DNA of 64,000 nucleotides from Virgifigura deserti (GCA_003576685.1 QOZR01000003.1:1-64000); one strand, 5' to 3'. Shown: positions 52,287-61,245, counted from the first letter of the stretch. Notes: generated from the sequence alone by a model not told the origin. A program made the numbers and translations.

Positions 52287-53402
52287 ATGAAGCTGGTGAT
52301 CTTCGGACTATCGATCAGTTCCTCTTGGGGCAACGGGCACGCCACGCTCTGGCGCGGACTGTGCAATGCCCTGGCGCGGCGCGGTCACCACGTCATGTTC
52401 TTCGAGCGGGACGTCCCTTACTACGCCGCCCATCGCGACCTCACCGAAATTCCGGGCGGCGCTCTCCACCTCTACACGGGCTGGACGGAGCTGCTTCCTC
52501 TCGCCGCCCGCCATCTGGCCGATGCCGATGTCGCGATCGTCACCTCCTATTGCCCGGATGGCATTCAGGCCTCCGATCTGGTTCTCGACTCACCGGCGAA
52601 GCTCCGCGTCTTCTATGACCTCGACACGCCCGTCACCCTCGCAAGACTGGCGGCCGGTGAGCCCACGACCTATATCGGCCCGCGCGGGCTGGCGGATTTC
52701 GATCTCGTCTTGAGCTATACCGGCGGCGCGACCCTGTCCGAGCTTCGCACCCGCCTCGGAGCGCGCCGCACGGCGCCGCTTTACGGCAGCGCGGACCCCG
52801 CGGTCCATCGGCCGACGGCGCGAGTTCCGCATTACCGCGCGGATCTCTCCTATCTCGGCACCTATGCTGAGGACCGACAAAACGCCTTGTCCACCCTCTT
52901 CATCGACCCGGCCCGGAACCGTCCCGACCTGCGCTTCGTCATTGGCGGCGCGCAATATCCGCAGTCCTTTCCCTGGACGGACAACATCTTTTTTGTCAGG
53001 CACCTTCCACCGGTAGAGCATCCGGCCTTCTACTCCTCGTCGCGGCTGACCCTGAACATCACCCGCCGCGCCATGGCCGAAATGGGTTATTGCCCATCGG
53101 GCCGGCTGTTCGAAGCCGCTGCCTGCGGCGTTCCAATTCTGAGCGACGCATGGGAGGGGTTGGAGTCCTTCTTCACGCCCGGATCCGAGATCCTCGTCGC
53201 TGGCAGCAGCGCGGAGGCCGTCAACGCCATCAGCCTGTCCGACGAAGAACTCGGTCGGGTGAGCCGCGCAGCCCGCGAGCGCGTCCTCGCCGAGCATACC
53301 GCGGACCAGCGTGCGAAGGACCTGGAAGACGCCCTCGACGCGGCCTTGGCTGGCGATCCCGCGCGGCCATCCACAGTGGCGATGCCGCTGATGGAGGCCT
53401 GA
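52287..53402 (+). CDS. CgeB-like glycosyltransferase
   Basis: 371 residues. The N-terminal domain starts MKLVIFGLSISSSWGNGHATLWRGL and FFERDVPYYA. The C-terminal GT-B half has LSYLGTYAEDRQ and PSGRLFEAAACGVPILSDAWEGLESFF, the donor-binding region of the CgeB/DUF3880 group. The acceptor is unknown. It is the first gene of a nine-gene unit behind an EcfG-type promoter. Confidence 0.87.
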   Translation: MKLVIFGLSISSSWGNGHATLWRGLCNALARRGHHVMFFERDVPYYAAHRDLTEIPGGALHLYTGWTELLPLAARHLADADVAIVTSYCPDGIQASDLVLDSPAKLRVFYDLDTPVTLARLAAGEPTTYIGPRGLADFDLVLSYTGGATLSELRTRLGARRTAPLYGSADPAVHRPTARVPHYRADLSYLGTYAEDRQNALSTLFIDPARNRPDLRFVIGGAQYPQSFPWTDNIFFVRHLPPVEHPAFYSSSRLTLNITRRAMAEMGYCPSGRLFEAAACGVPILSDAWEGLESFFTPGSEILVAGSSAEAVNAISLSDEELGRVSRAARERVLAEHTADQRAKDLEDALDAALAGDPARPSTVAMPLMEA

Positions 53403-53405
53403 CGC

Positions 53406-54230
53406 ATGTGGGGGATCATTCCAGCCGCCGGAAGCGGAACGCGGATCCAACCTTTGGCCTTTTCGAAGGAGCTTCTTCCTGTCGGCAGTCGCCGGGACGG
53501 CGATGTCGAGCGACCGCGAGCCGTCAGCGAATATCTGGTCGAGCGAATGATCCGATGCGGCGCCCGCAAGATCTGCTTCGTCATCGCACCGGGCAAGTCG
53601 GACATCCTCGAATATTACGGCGGCCGGGTTGGACCGGCCGACATTTCCTATGTCGTCCAGCCCCAACCCGGCGGCCTGTGCGATGCAATCTTTCGCGCCC
53701 TGCCGCTGGTCCATCCGACGGAGGTTGTGACCGTAGGCCTTCCGGACACGATCTGGTTCCCCGAAGACGGGCTCTGTGCGCTCAATGATGACCGGCTGTC
53801 CTTCCTCCTGTTTCCTGTCGAACGCCCGGAATTCTTCGATGCCGTGGTAACGGACAGCCAGGGTCTCGTTCTCGAGATCCAGGTCAAGCGCCAAAACCCC
53901 GAGTCCCAATGGATCTGGGGCGCCTTCAAGCTTCCGGGACAGGTCCTTCACGCCCTATTCGAGCTCTGGTGCGAGCGCAATCGCGTCGACGAATATATCG
54001 GCTCTCTGATTAACGCCTATATCGCCCGCGGCGGAAAGGCTCACGGCGTGCGAGCCGGGCAAGCTTATGTCGATGTCGGCACGCTGAACGGATATCGCGA
54101 AGCCATGAACCTGCTGGCCGAAAGGCCCGAGGGCTCGGGCGACGGCCTGGATGTCCCACCGCCCCAAGGACTCACCCGGGAACGCAGCGGTCGCCGTTTT
54201 CCCGCGCTGGCGGTCGACGGCGACCTCTGA
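53406..54230 (+). CDS. Sugar-1-phosphate nucleotidyltransferase-like protein
   Basis: 274 residues. The nucleotide-binding start is WGIIPAAGSGTRIQPLAFSKELLPVG, the signature of hexose-1-phosphate nucleotidyltransferases. QPQPGGLCDAIFRAL and TVGLPDTIWFPEDG (metal-binding Asp) follow, and AYVDVGTLNGYREAMNLL ends the core. It probably activates a sugar for the adjacent glycosyltransferases. Three bases after the CgeB-like gene. Confidence 0.9.
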   Translation: MWGIIPAAGSGTRIQPLAFSKELLPVGSRRDGDVERPRAVSEYLVERMIRCGARKICFVIAPGKSDILEYYGGRVGPADISYVVQPQPGGLCDAIFRALPLVHPTEVVTVGLPDTIWFPEDGLCALNDDRLSFLLFPVERPEFFDAVVTDSQGLVLEIQVKRQNPESQWIWGAFKLPGQVLHALFELWCERNRVDEYIGSLINAYIARGGKAHGVRAGQAYVDVGTLNGYREAMNLLAERPEGSGDGLDVPPPQGLTRERSGRRFPALAVDGDL

Positions 54231-54232
54231 TC

Positions 54233-55009
54233 ATGCAGGACACAAACTGTCGTCTGACGCCCGAAGAGATCCGACAGCGGGCGCTCGAGCTGGGAGACTG
54301 GTTCCACAACATCGACCTGCGTGGCGTGCAGACGGCGCCGCATCATTTCCTCGGCGACTATCCCGCCGTCAAATGGAATCAGTTCGCCGACGCCTTGCCG
54401 GCCGATCTGCGCGGAAAGACCGTGCTCGATATCGGCTGCAACGCCGGCTTCTACTCGATCGAGATGAAACGCCGCGGCGCCGATCGCGTTCTCGGCATCG
54501 ACTTCGATGAGACCTATCTGGAGCAAGCCCGATTCGCCGCCGAGCTCTGCGGCGTCGATATCGAGTTGAGGATGCTTTCGGTCTACGACGTGGCAGACCT
54601 CGGCGAGACGTTCGACCTCGTGCTGTTCATGGGCGTGCTGTACCACCTCCGGCACCCTCTGCTCGCCCTCGACCTGATCCATGAGCATGTCGTGAAGGAT
54701 CTTTTCGTCTTTCAGTCGCTGCAGCGAGGAAGCCCGGAGGTCGAAGCGTTGCAGGAAAACTATCCCTTCCAGGAGCAGGAGATCTTCGAGCGGGAAGGTT
54801 TTCCACGTCTGCATTTCATCGAGAAACGCTATTCCGACGACCAGACGAACTGGTGGATTCCGAACCGTGCCTGCTCCGAAGCGATGCTCCGCAGCGCTGG
54901 CTTTGAGATTCTCGATCATCCGGAAGAGGAAGTTTTCATCTGCCGGCGCGGCGATACCACCGGCGCGTCCGGCGCTGTTTATCCGGCAAGGGGGAGAATG
55001 CGTGATTGA
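54233..55009 (+). CDS. SAM-dependent methyltransferase, CmoB-like (TIGR04290-type)
   Basis: 258 residues. The SAM site is TVLDIGCNAGFYSIEMKRRGA, with FMGVLYHLRHPLLALD further on. The N-terminal LGDWFHNIDLRGVQTAP and the C-terminal NWWIPNRACSEAMLRSAGFEI set it near CmoB/DUF1698 methyltransferases, but the neighbours suggest a sugar substrate. It starts two bases after the nucleotidyltransferase stop and overlaps the next gene. Confidence 0.88.
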   Translation: MQDTNCRLTPEEIRQRALELGDWFHNIDLRGVQTAPHHFLGDYPAVKWNQFADALPADLRGKTVLDIGCNAGFYSIEMKRRGADRVLGIDFDETYLEQARFAAELCGVDIELRMLSVYDVADLGETFDLVLFMGVLYHLRHPLLALDLIHEHVVKDLFVFQSLQRGSPEVEALQENYPFQEQEIFEREGFPRLHFIEKRYSDDQTNWWIPNRACSEAMLRSAGFEILDHPEEEVFICRRGDTTGASGAVYPARGRMRD

Positions 55010-55937
55010 AGCGGTGATGCTCTGGAATGAGCCGAACAACAAGTCGCATTGGGATCCGGAGCTTGACCCGACCTGGACGGGCTATGGCGACATGGTCAAG
55101 CTGGCGGCGACGGCGATAGAGGCCGAGAACCCGCATCTCCTGCGGGTCCTCGGCGGCATCTCGCCGATCGACCCACTATTCATCGAGAACATGAAGGGGC
55201 AAGGCGTCCTGGACCGACTCGACGTCATCGCGGTGCATGGCTTTCCGTTCGACTGGAACCACTGGATGGTCGACGACTGGCCCGCCAAGCTGCAGGAGAT
55301 CCAGGCCGTTACCAACCTCCCGATCTGGGTCACCGAGGTCGGCGTGTCGACTTTCGGTGCAGAGGAGGTTCAGGAGTTCGGGCTGGCGCGGACGGCCGAG
55401 CTGCTGATCGGACGCGTCCCGCGCATCCACTGGTACAGCTTGTATGATCTGCCGCGCGCCTGGACCGCGACGACGCGGCACCGCGAAGCCGAAGGATCAT
55501 CCTACTACCGTCACTTCTATATGGGACTCCTGCGCGAGGACGGGACACCGAAACGTGCCCTCGACAGCTTTGCCCGATACACGCCCGATCTCGGGATCTG
55601 TCAGTGGTTCCATTTCGAGGACCACCGTCTCGACGACGCCGTTCGCTGGCTGCGGCGGCTCGGGGTGAAGCATCTCCGGACGGGCTTGAGCTGGGCGGAC
55701 AGCTTCCGCCCGAATGCCGAGGCTTGGTTCGATCGGCAAATGCGTGCGCTGGAGGAGTTCGACGTGACGTTGACCTTCTGTTTCACACCAGAGCATCGCG
55801 GCCTCGCGCCGCATCACACGAGCCCGCCGCAGGTGAATGAGGAGTTTGCCGAGTTCTGCGCTGCGATGGTACGCCGCTATGCAGCCAAACCCGTCACGAA
55901 CCGACCGCATAAGCTGTCCTCCGCAACAGCTCTCTGA
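55002..55937 (+). CDS. Glycosidase-like TIM-barrel protein (GH39-like), apparently circularly permuted
   Basis: 311 residues from a GTG at 55002 that overlaps the methyltransferase by eight bases. It begins at what is normally strand 4 of the barrel: IEAVMLWNEPNNKSHW with the presumed acid Glu10. WVTEVGVSTFG (nucleophile Glu112) and WYSLYDLP follow. After about residue 200 a segment typical of a GH39 N-terminus appears (LGVKHLRTGLSWADSF, DVTLTFCFTPEH). It has been called beta-xylosidase-like; the substrate is unknown and it lacks a signal peptide. Confidence 0.75.
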   Translation: MIEAVMLWNEPNNKSHWDPELDPTWTGYGDMVKLAATAIEAENPHLLRVLGGISPIDPLFIENMKGQGVLDRLDVIAVHGFPFDWNHWMVDDWPAKLQEIQAVTNLPIWVTEVGVSTFGAEEVQEFGLARTAELLIGRVPRIHWYSLYDLPRAWTATTRHREAEGSSYYRHFYMGLLREDGTPKRALDSFARYTPDLGICQWFHFEDHRLDDAVRWLRRLGVKHLRTGLSWADSFRPNAEAWFDRQMRALEEFDVTLTFCFTPEHRGLAPHHTSPPQVNEEFAEFCAAMVRRYAAKPVTNRPHKLSSATAL

Positions 55938-56787
55938 AGCCGACCGTACCGCCAGCGCGGCGCGGCACTTTCTGGAGCGGCTGCGCGCCGGCGATACACC
56001 TTTGCAAGTCCCCTCCGCTGCCATCGTTGCCGCTCATCCCGACGACGAGGTGATCGGCGCAGGCGGCCAGCTTTCGCGGCTGAGAGCCCTCACGCTGCTT
56101 CACGTGACCGATGGTGCGCCTCGAAACATGCGGGATGCGGCCGCCGGAGGATTTGAGACGAGACAAGCCTATGCACGCGCGCGTCGAGGCGAATTGGAGC
56201 AGGCCCTGGCCCTCGCGGGTATCGCGCCGCAACAGACCGACAGGATCGGCATCGCCGACCAGGAGGCCGCGTTCCATCTTGCCGAGCTTGCCCTGACGCT
56301 CGCCGAACGCCTCGACCGGATCTGCCCGGACATCGTTGTCACGCATCCCTACGAGGGCGGACATCCGGACCATGATTCGACCGCCTTCGCCGTCCATGGC
56401 GCCTGCGACCTCCTGAAGAGGCGGAACGGGGTTTCGCCGGCGATCGTGGAGATGGCCTCCTATCACATGCGGGACGGTACCATCGCCGCCCTCGAATTTC
56501 TGCCGAACGGCGATCACGACATTGTCCTCCTGCCACTGACCGACGCGCAGCAATGTCTGAAACGCCGGATGATCGCCTGCTTCGCGAGCCAGGCGGCAAT
56601 GCTGACGCGGTTCCCGCCTGACCGGGAGCCGTTTCGGCCGGCCCCGACATATGATTTCCGGCGCCCACCGCACGCGGGACGGCTGTTCTACGAACTCTTC
56701 GACTGGGGCATGACGGGCGCGCGATGGCGAGCGCTGGCGGGAACGGCGCTCGCCTCCTTGCAGTCCGGACGGGCAACATGCCGCTGA
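55879..56787 (+). CDS. PIG-L-family N-deacetylase
   Basis: 302 residues from the ATG at 55879; other starts inside the upstream gene are possible. The zinc-binding motif AHPDDEVIG (52-60) and THPYEGGHPDHDSTAFAVH are intact. PIG-L enzymes remove acetyl groups from N-acetylglucosaminyl compounds. The overlap of 59 bases with the glycosidase-like gene is unusually long for this operon. Confidence 0.88.
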   Translation: MQPNPSRTDRISCPPQQLSEADRTASAARHFLERLRAGDTPLQVPSAAIVAAHPDDEVIGAGGQLSRLRALTLLHVTDGAPRNMRDAAAGGFETRQAYARARRGELEQALALAGIAPQQTDRIGIADQEAAFHLAELALTLAERLDRICPDIVVTHPYEGGHPDHDSTAFAVHGACDLLKRRNGVSPAIVEMASYHMRDGTIAALEFLPNGDHDIVLLPLTDAQQCLKRRMIACFASQAAMLTRFPPDREPFRPAPTYDFRRPPHAGRLFYELFDWGMTGARWRALAGTALASLQSGRATCR

Positions 56788-57875
56788 CCGTGCTCAACAT
56801 CGCGTATCCGTTGGCGTCCGTCGGCCCTGACGCTGTCGGCGGCGCCGAGCAGATCCTGACACAATTGGATGCGGCGCTCACGCGCGCCGGGCACCGCTCG
56901 CTGGTGATTGCCTGCGAAGGATCGGCCACCGGAGGGATTCTTCTGCCGACGCCCGCTCCCCCAGGATCCATCGACGAGGGAGTCTTTCGTCAAGTCTGCG
57001 CGACCCACCGGCGGAGGATTGCCGAGGCCCTGAGCCGGTGGCCCGTCGATCTCGTCCACATGCACGGCATCGATTTCCATACCTATCTGCCCCCGCCCGG
57101 CCCGCCGGTCCTGGTGACGCTCCATCTGCCACCCGACTATTATCAGTCGGCGATCCTTTATCTCGACCGCCCCGACACGCATCTGCATGGCGTGTCCCGG
57201 TCTCAGCATGAGGCGTTTCCTTCGAACGCGGCGCTGTTGCCGCCGATCGAGAACGGTGTCGCCCTGCCTGCCGTGACCATGCCGGTAGCGAAACGCCGCT
57301 TCGCGATCGCGCTCGGCCGGCTCTGTCCCGAGAAGGGTTTTCACCTCGCGCTCGACGCCGCCAGGCAGGCCGACATTCCGCTGCTTCTCGCCGGAGCGGT
57401 GTTTCGCTATCCCGAGCATCTGCGTTACGTCGAGGAGGAGATCAGGCCGCGGCTCGACCGAGCACGGCGGTTCATCGGGCCTATCGGCGTCGAGCGAAAG
57501 CACCGCTTGCTGACGGCCGCGCAATGCCTGCTGGTGCCGAGTCTGGCGGCGGAGACCAGTTCGCTCGTGGCGATGGAGGCTCTTGCCTGCGGGACGCCGG
57601 TGGTCGCATTTCCGTCCGGCGCGCTGGCAAGCATCATCGAGGACGGGCGGACCGGGTTCCTGGTGCGCGACGTACAGGAGATGGCCGAGGCAATCGAAGC
57701 AGCTCGGTTTCTGGATCCGGAAGAATGCCGGGCAGCGGCGCGACGCCGCTTTTCATTGGCGCGCATGACCGATCGCTATCTCGAACTCTACCATACCCTG
57801 GCCGGCCGTCGCACCGAAGCCACGGGGCGTTTCCATCAAGCGCCGGGGGCAGCCTGTGTCGGCTCCGGCGCTTGA
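56778..57875 (+). CDS. GT4-family glycosyltransferase
   Basis: 365 residues from the ATG at 56778, overlapping the deacetylase by 10 bases. The N-terminal VGGAEQILTQLDAAL and the donor-side AIALGRLCPEKGFHLALDAA and EALACGTPVVAFPSGALASIIEDGRTGFLV are typical of GT4 retaining transferases. It presumably adds a sugar to the product of this cluster. Confidence 0.92.
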   Translation: MPLTVLNIAYPLASVGPDAVGGAEQILTQLDAALTRAGHRSLVIACEGSATGGILLPTPAPPGSIDEGVFRQVCATHRRRIAEALSRWPVDLVHMHGIDFHTYLPPPGPPVLVTLHLPPDYYQSAILYLDRPDTHLHGVSRSQHEAFPSNAALLPPIENGVALPAVTMPVAKRRFAIALGRLCPEKGFHLALDAARQADIPLLLAGAVFRYPEHLRYVEEEIRPRLDRARRFIGPIGVERKHRLLTAAQCLLVPSLAAETSSLVAMEALACGTPVVAFPSGALASIIEDGRTGFLVRDVQEMAEAIEAARFLDPEECRAAARRRFSLARMTDRYLELYHTLAGRRTEATGRFHQAPGAACVGSGA

Positions 57876-58887
57876 CGTGGTGAGCAGCCTGGATGGGCTG
57901 GAGGCGCTGCGCCATGACTGGACTGACCTGTGGCGGCGCGATCCGTCGGCTACGCCGTTCCAGTCGCCGGAATGGCTGATTCCGTGGTGGAAGCATTTCG
58001 GCCACGAGGATCTGCTCGTGCTCACGCTGCGTCGACACGGAACACTTCTTGGTCTCGTTCCGTTGTTCATCTCCGAAGGGGCTGGGGAACGGGTGCTGTT
58101 GCCGATCGGCTGCGGCATTACCGATTACTGCGACGGGCTGTTTGACCCAAGCATCGGCCAGCAGGGCGCGGCCATCGCTCTTGCATATTTGGCGTCGGAA
58201 AACCGCCGGTGGGACTTGTGTGACTTGCAGCAGCTGCGACCTGATTCCGTTCTCTTGCACGCCCCTTCCCCTTCGGGCTGGGTGGATAGACGCATCCCCC
58301 AGGAGCCTTCGCCGGTCTTGCCGATTCCCGGAACCGTCGAGGCTTTGGCCCGGCAACTGCCGCGCCGCATGGCCGCGAATCTGCGATATTACCGACGTCG
58401 CGCATCGAAGCTCGGCCGGCTCTGCGCCGAGGCCGCCGAAGCGGAAACTGTCGCGGCATCGCTCGATGCCCTCGTTCGATTGCATGGCGCGTGCTGGCAT
58501 TACCGGGGCCTCCCGGGCGTGCTAGCCGACCAGGCCATCCGTCGCTTCCACGAGGAGGCGGCGCCGTTGCTGCTCGCGCGAGACATGCTCCGGCTCTATG
58601 TTCTGCGCTTGGACAACCGAACCGTCGCGGCGTTCTACGGATTCGCGGACAGGACCCGCACCCACTATTATCTCAGCGGCTTCGATCCCGCCTTCGCAGG
58701 GCTCAGCCCGGGAACGCTGATCGTCGCCCATGCGATCGAACAGGCGGTTCGAGAACGGGCCGCGGAGTTCCACTTTCTCCGGGGCGGCGAGGACTACAAA
58801 TATCACTGGGGAGCTGAGGATCGCCCGAGCTACAGCCGCCAATTCCGGCGCGGTGGCATCCGTTCAGTGTCGCTGTTGTCCCCATGA
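57856..58887 (+). CDS. CelD/BcsL-like GNAT acyltransferase
   Basis: 343 residues with a GTG start at 57856 inside the end of the GT4 gene. The N-terminal PFQSPEWLIPWWKHFG and the C-terminal YYLSGFDPAFAGLSPGTLIVAHAIEQA and EFHFLRGGEDYKYHWG are the signature of the GNAT_6 (CelD, cellulose-biosynthesis type) domain. It likely acylates a sugar or glycan intermediate. Confidence 0.88.
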   Translation: MSAPALDVVSSLDGLEALRHDWTDLWRRDPSATPFQSPEWLIPWWKHFGHEDLLVLTLRRHGTLLGLVPLFISEGAGERVLLPIGCGITDYCDGLFDPSIGQQGAAIALAYLASENRRWDLCDLQQLRPDSVLLHAPSPSGWVDRRIPQEPSPVLPIPGTVEALARQLPRRMAANLRYYRRRASKLGRLCAEAAEAETVAASLDALVRLHGACWHYRGLPGVLADQAIRRFHEEAAPLLLARDMLRLYVLRLDNRTVAAFYGFADRTRTHYYLSGFDPAFAGLSPGTLIVAHAIEQAVRERAAEFHFLRGGEDYKYHWGAEDRPSYSRQFRRGGIRSVSLLSP

Positions 58888-59426
58888 CCGCCCGGCCTGC
58901 AACTCTCGACCACTTCGAAATTGCGCTTGATGTCGCGATTCGCGTCTGCACCGAACGGGATCTCACTCCGCTCGAGTGGTTCGGGCTATTCACCGAACAC
59001 CGGAACATCATCCGGGCAGCCTTTGAAGCCCAGAAGCAAGGACGGGGCCTGATGCTCGTCGCCGACTTGAATGGCTATCCTATTGGTCAGGCATGGATCG
59101 ATTTCACCAAGGAGAGTGCCGTCCTCTGGGCGATTCGCGTGCTTCCGCCGCTGCAAGGCGCCGGCATCGGCACTCGGCTGATTGTGGCCGCGGAGGAGGT
59201 GGCAAGGCGCCGTGGGTTCGCCCATACGCGCATAGGCGTCGAGAAGGACAATACCGATGCGCGGCGCCTGTATGAACGCCTTGGCTATCGGCTGACCGGC
59301 TCACTGCAGGAGGAGTGCCGCTATACCACTCCTGAAGGCGTTCCGATGTGCGTTCTGGTGGACCAGTGGGTTCTCGACAAGCCGTTGAATAAGCCGCCGA
59401 CTGGCCGCCGCGGCAGGATTGCATGA
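58884..59426 (+). CDS. GNAT-family N-acetyltransferase
   Basis: 180 residues, start overlapping the previous stop by four bases. Acetyl-CoA motif A is VLPPLQGAGIGTRLIVAAEEVARRRG, followed by VEKDNTDARRLYERLGYRLTG. The acceptor is unknown, presumably an amine-bearing sugar made in this cluster. Confidence 0.9.
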   Translation: MTARPATLDHFEIALDVAIRVCTERDLTPLEWFGLFTEHRNIIRAAFEAQKQGRGLMLVADLNGYPIGQAWIDFTKESAVLWAIRVLPPLQGAGIGTRLIVAAEEVARRRGFAHTRIGVEKDNTDARRLYERLGYRLTGSLQEECRYTTPEGVPMCVLVDQWVLDKPLNKPPTGRRGRIA

Positions 59427-60204
59427 GCAAACCGGACAGGAGCCGTCTTGCCGTGCGATGGACGGCGGGAGATGTTGGTCCCAAAGTCGCCTATATCGTC
59501 TGCGTCAACTCCATTCCGCTCGCCGAGGCCCGCCGGCGGACGGGGGACGTGCCGGAGACGGTCATCTGGCGCGCGGCTGCTACCGATGCAGTTCCACCGG
59601 CGATTGCCCGCTTCCTCGACGGCGGAATGGCCGAGGAGGTGCCTGGAAATTCGCGCCCTTGCGCGTTACGCCGGATCGCTACGAGCTGTCTCTGGACAAT
59701 GACTGCATTCTCTGGGGCATGCCCGAAGCGATCGCGGACTGGCTGGATTCTGGCGACAGCGGGATCTGCGTTCTCGCCGCCGACGTTCATAGCTGCTTCG
59801 GTCAGTTCGGCGACTATTGCGGCCCGGAACCCCGGAACGCCGGCATTCACGGCCTGCCACCGGGTTTTGATCTAGGCGCAGTCTTGGGTGCGCTGCTCGA
59901 GGTGAACCCGACCCGCCTCGTCTCCGAGCTCGACGAGCAGGGGCTGCAGGTTGCGGCTCTTTCCCACCGGCATCCATCCCTCGTCGTACGCCTCGACGAG
60001 GTCACGATCTGCTCGCCTTTCCCCTCACCTCCCCCACCTCGGTCGATGCGGAGCCCATTTCGTCGGCTTGAACGCAAGGCAGATCCCCTGGCGCTATTAC
60101 GACCGCCCCGCCGTCGATTGCATCGCCGAGCACTGGGCGCGCCATCGCGCGGATCTCTATCGAGCCGTCGGGCTGGTGCCGCAGGGTGCCCCCGACCGTT
60201 CTTG
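59423..60204 (+). pseudogene. Frameshifted last gene of the carbohydrate cluster
   Basis: A continuous-looking protein is split over frames. It starts at 59423 (MSKPDRSRLAVRWTAG, VAYIVCVNSIPLAEARRR) and reads well to about 59645. It continues in the -1 frame (FAPLRVTPDRYELSLDNDCILWGMPEAIADWL, FGDYCGPEPRNAGIHGLPPG) to about 60030. It returns to the first frame for LNARQIPWRYYDRPAVDCIAEHW to a TGA at 60204. The LDNDCILW segment recalls a GT-A metal site. Two frameshifts, or two sequencing errors, would explain the pattern. ATGA overlap with the GNAT gene supports a once-intact gene of about 260 residues. Confidence 0.7.
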
Positions 60205-60230
60205 ACAGGCCAGCTTTACAGTGCCTGAGA

Positions 60231-60580
60231 CTAAAAGAACCAAATGAAAGTTAAATAGTTAATGTAAATAGATTTTACGTTTTGCTTTGATGCAATATTG
60301 CCGGCATGTTCTTGATACAAAGGGGCTTTTGTCTATCTCACGCTTTCGAAAGCTATGGCAGAGCAAAGCAGGGCGTCGGCGCCCCTTACACATCGAGCCC
60401 AGAACAGAACCAATAATATATAATATATTGCTATATAACGATTTTTTATAATGGCACGAGTCCTGCAGACAAGTTTATACGGCCTCGCTGACGGATCAAT
60501 GCTCTAAGAGCAACGAGGATCTGTTCAGCGAAAAGACAGCGTCTTGTTCTGCAAAATCTTATTCCTACTTGGGGGGACGA
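60231..60580. other. AT-rich intergenic region before the PEP-CTERM gene
   Basis: No gene. The DNA is far richer in A and T than the rest of the window (for example 60245-60300 and 60415-60455). It contains a perfect TATAAT at 60447-60452 without a clear -35 box, and a long leader of about 120 bases before the start codon. Confidence 0.55.
60447..60452 (+). promoter_or_regulatory. Candidate -10 box TATAAT of the PEP-CTERM gene
   Basis: Perfect -10 hexamer in the AT-rich region; no TTGACA-like box 16-18 bases upstream, so an activator may be needed. Confidence 0.35.
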
Positions 60581-61219
60581 ATGAATATCCTTAAAGTTGG
60601 TCTTGCGGCGTTTGCCGCGACCATGATCGGAACCGCCGCCCAGGCGGGCACGATCATCCATGATAGCGCGGACGATTTCAGCTCCGTTCAGTACACGCAG
60701 GGTGCCGGCACCATCGATCCGAGCCGGCTCATCGAGGGCAACATCTTCGACGACAATAACAATTCGATGCTTTCGCTTGGCCTCGGAGGCAGCCTCGACC
60801 TCGTGATCGATCCGACGAACCGCTCCATCAGCGGCGGGACGGTGATCGAGTTGACCAATCTCGGCTCCAACCACGCCGAGAGCGCCGAGATCTATCTCGG
60901 CCTGAACGACGACAATTACGTCCTGATCGGCGAAGTGTTCAACAACGCTTTGGGCGGCGGCGCCACTTTCGTGGATGGCCTGATCGCGACCCTGACCTCG
61001 GCCGAGGACGGAGCGAACACGAGCTATTTCCTGACGGTCTTCAGCGGCAATTTCAATTCGCTCCGGATCGTCGACACCTCACCCAATCCGGGAACGAGCA
61101 CGGACGGTTTCGACATCGCCAAGCTGAGCGTGACCTCGGTTCCGGAGCCGGCAACGCTGGCGCTCCTCGGCGCGGGCCTGCTCGGCCTGGGAGGGCTTGC
61201 GCGTCGCAAAGCGGCCTAA
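60581..61219 (+). CDS. PEP-CTERM sorting-signal protein
   Basis: 212 residues from the ATG at 60581, preceded by GGGGGGA. It has a signal peptide (LKVGLAAFAATMIGTAAQA). The beta-rich body has DLVIDPTNRSISGGTVIELTN, and the end has the sorting tail VPEPATL, LALLGAGLLGLGGLA and RRKAA. It is not closely similar in its body to the one at 11676-12365. The export and processing machinery (exosortase) must lie elsewhere. A strong terminator follows. Confidence 0.9.
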   Translation: MNILKVGLAAFAATMIGTAAQAGTIIHDSADDFSSVQYTQGAGTIDPSRLIEGNIFDDNNNSMLSLGLGGSLDLVIDPTNRSISGGTVIELTNLGSNHAESAEIYLGLNDDNYVLIGEVFNNALGGGATFVDGLIATLTSAEDGANTSYFLTVFSGNFNSLRIVDTSPNPGTSTDGFDIAKLSVTSVPEPATLALLGAGLLGLGGLARRKAA

Positions 61220-61245
61220 CACCTCGTCAGAAGGTGACTTTGCAG

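Noticed and set aside
52590-53951. Leftward open frame of 453 codons over the CgeB-like and nucleotidyltransferase genes
   Set aside because: Antisense shadow of two well-supported genes.
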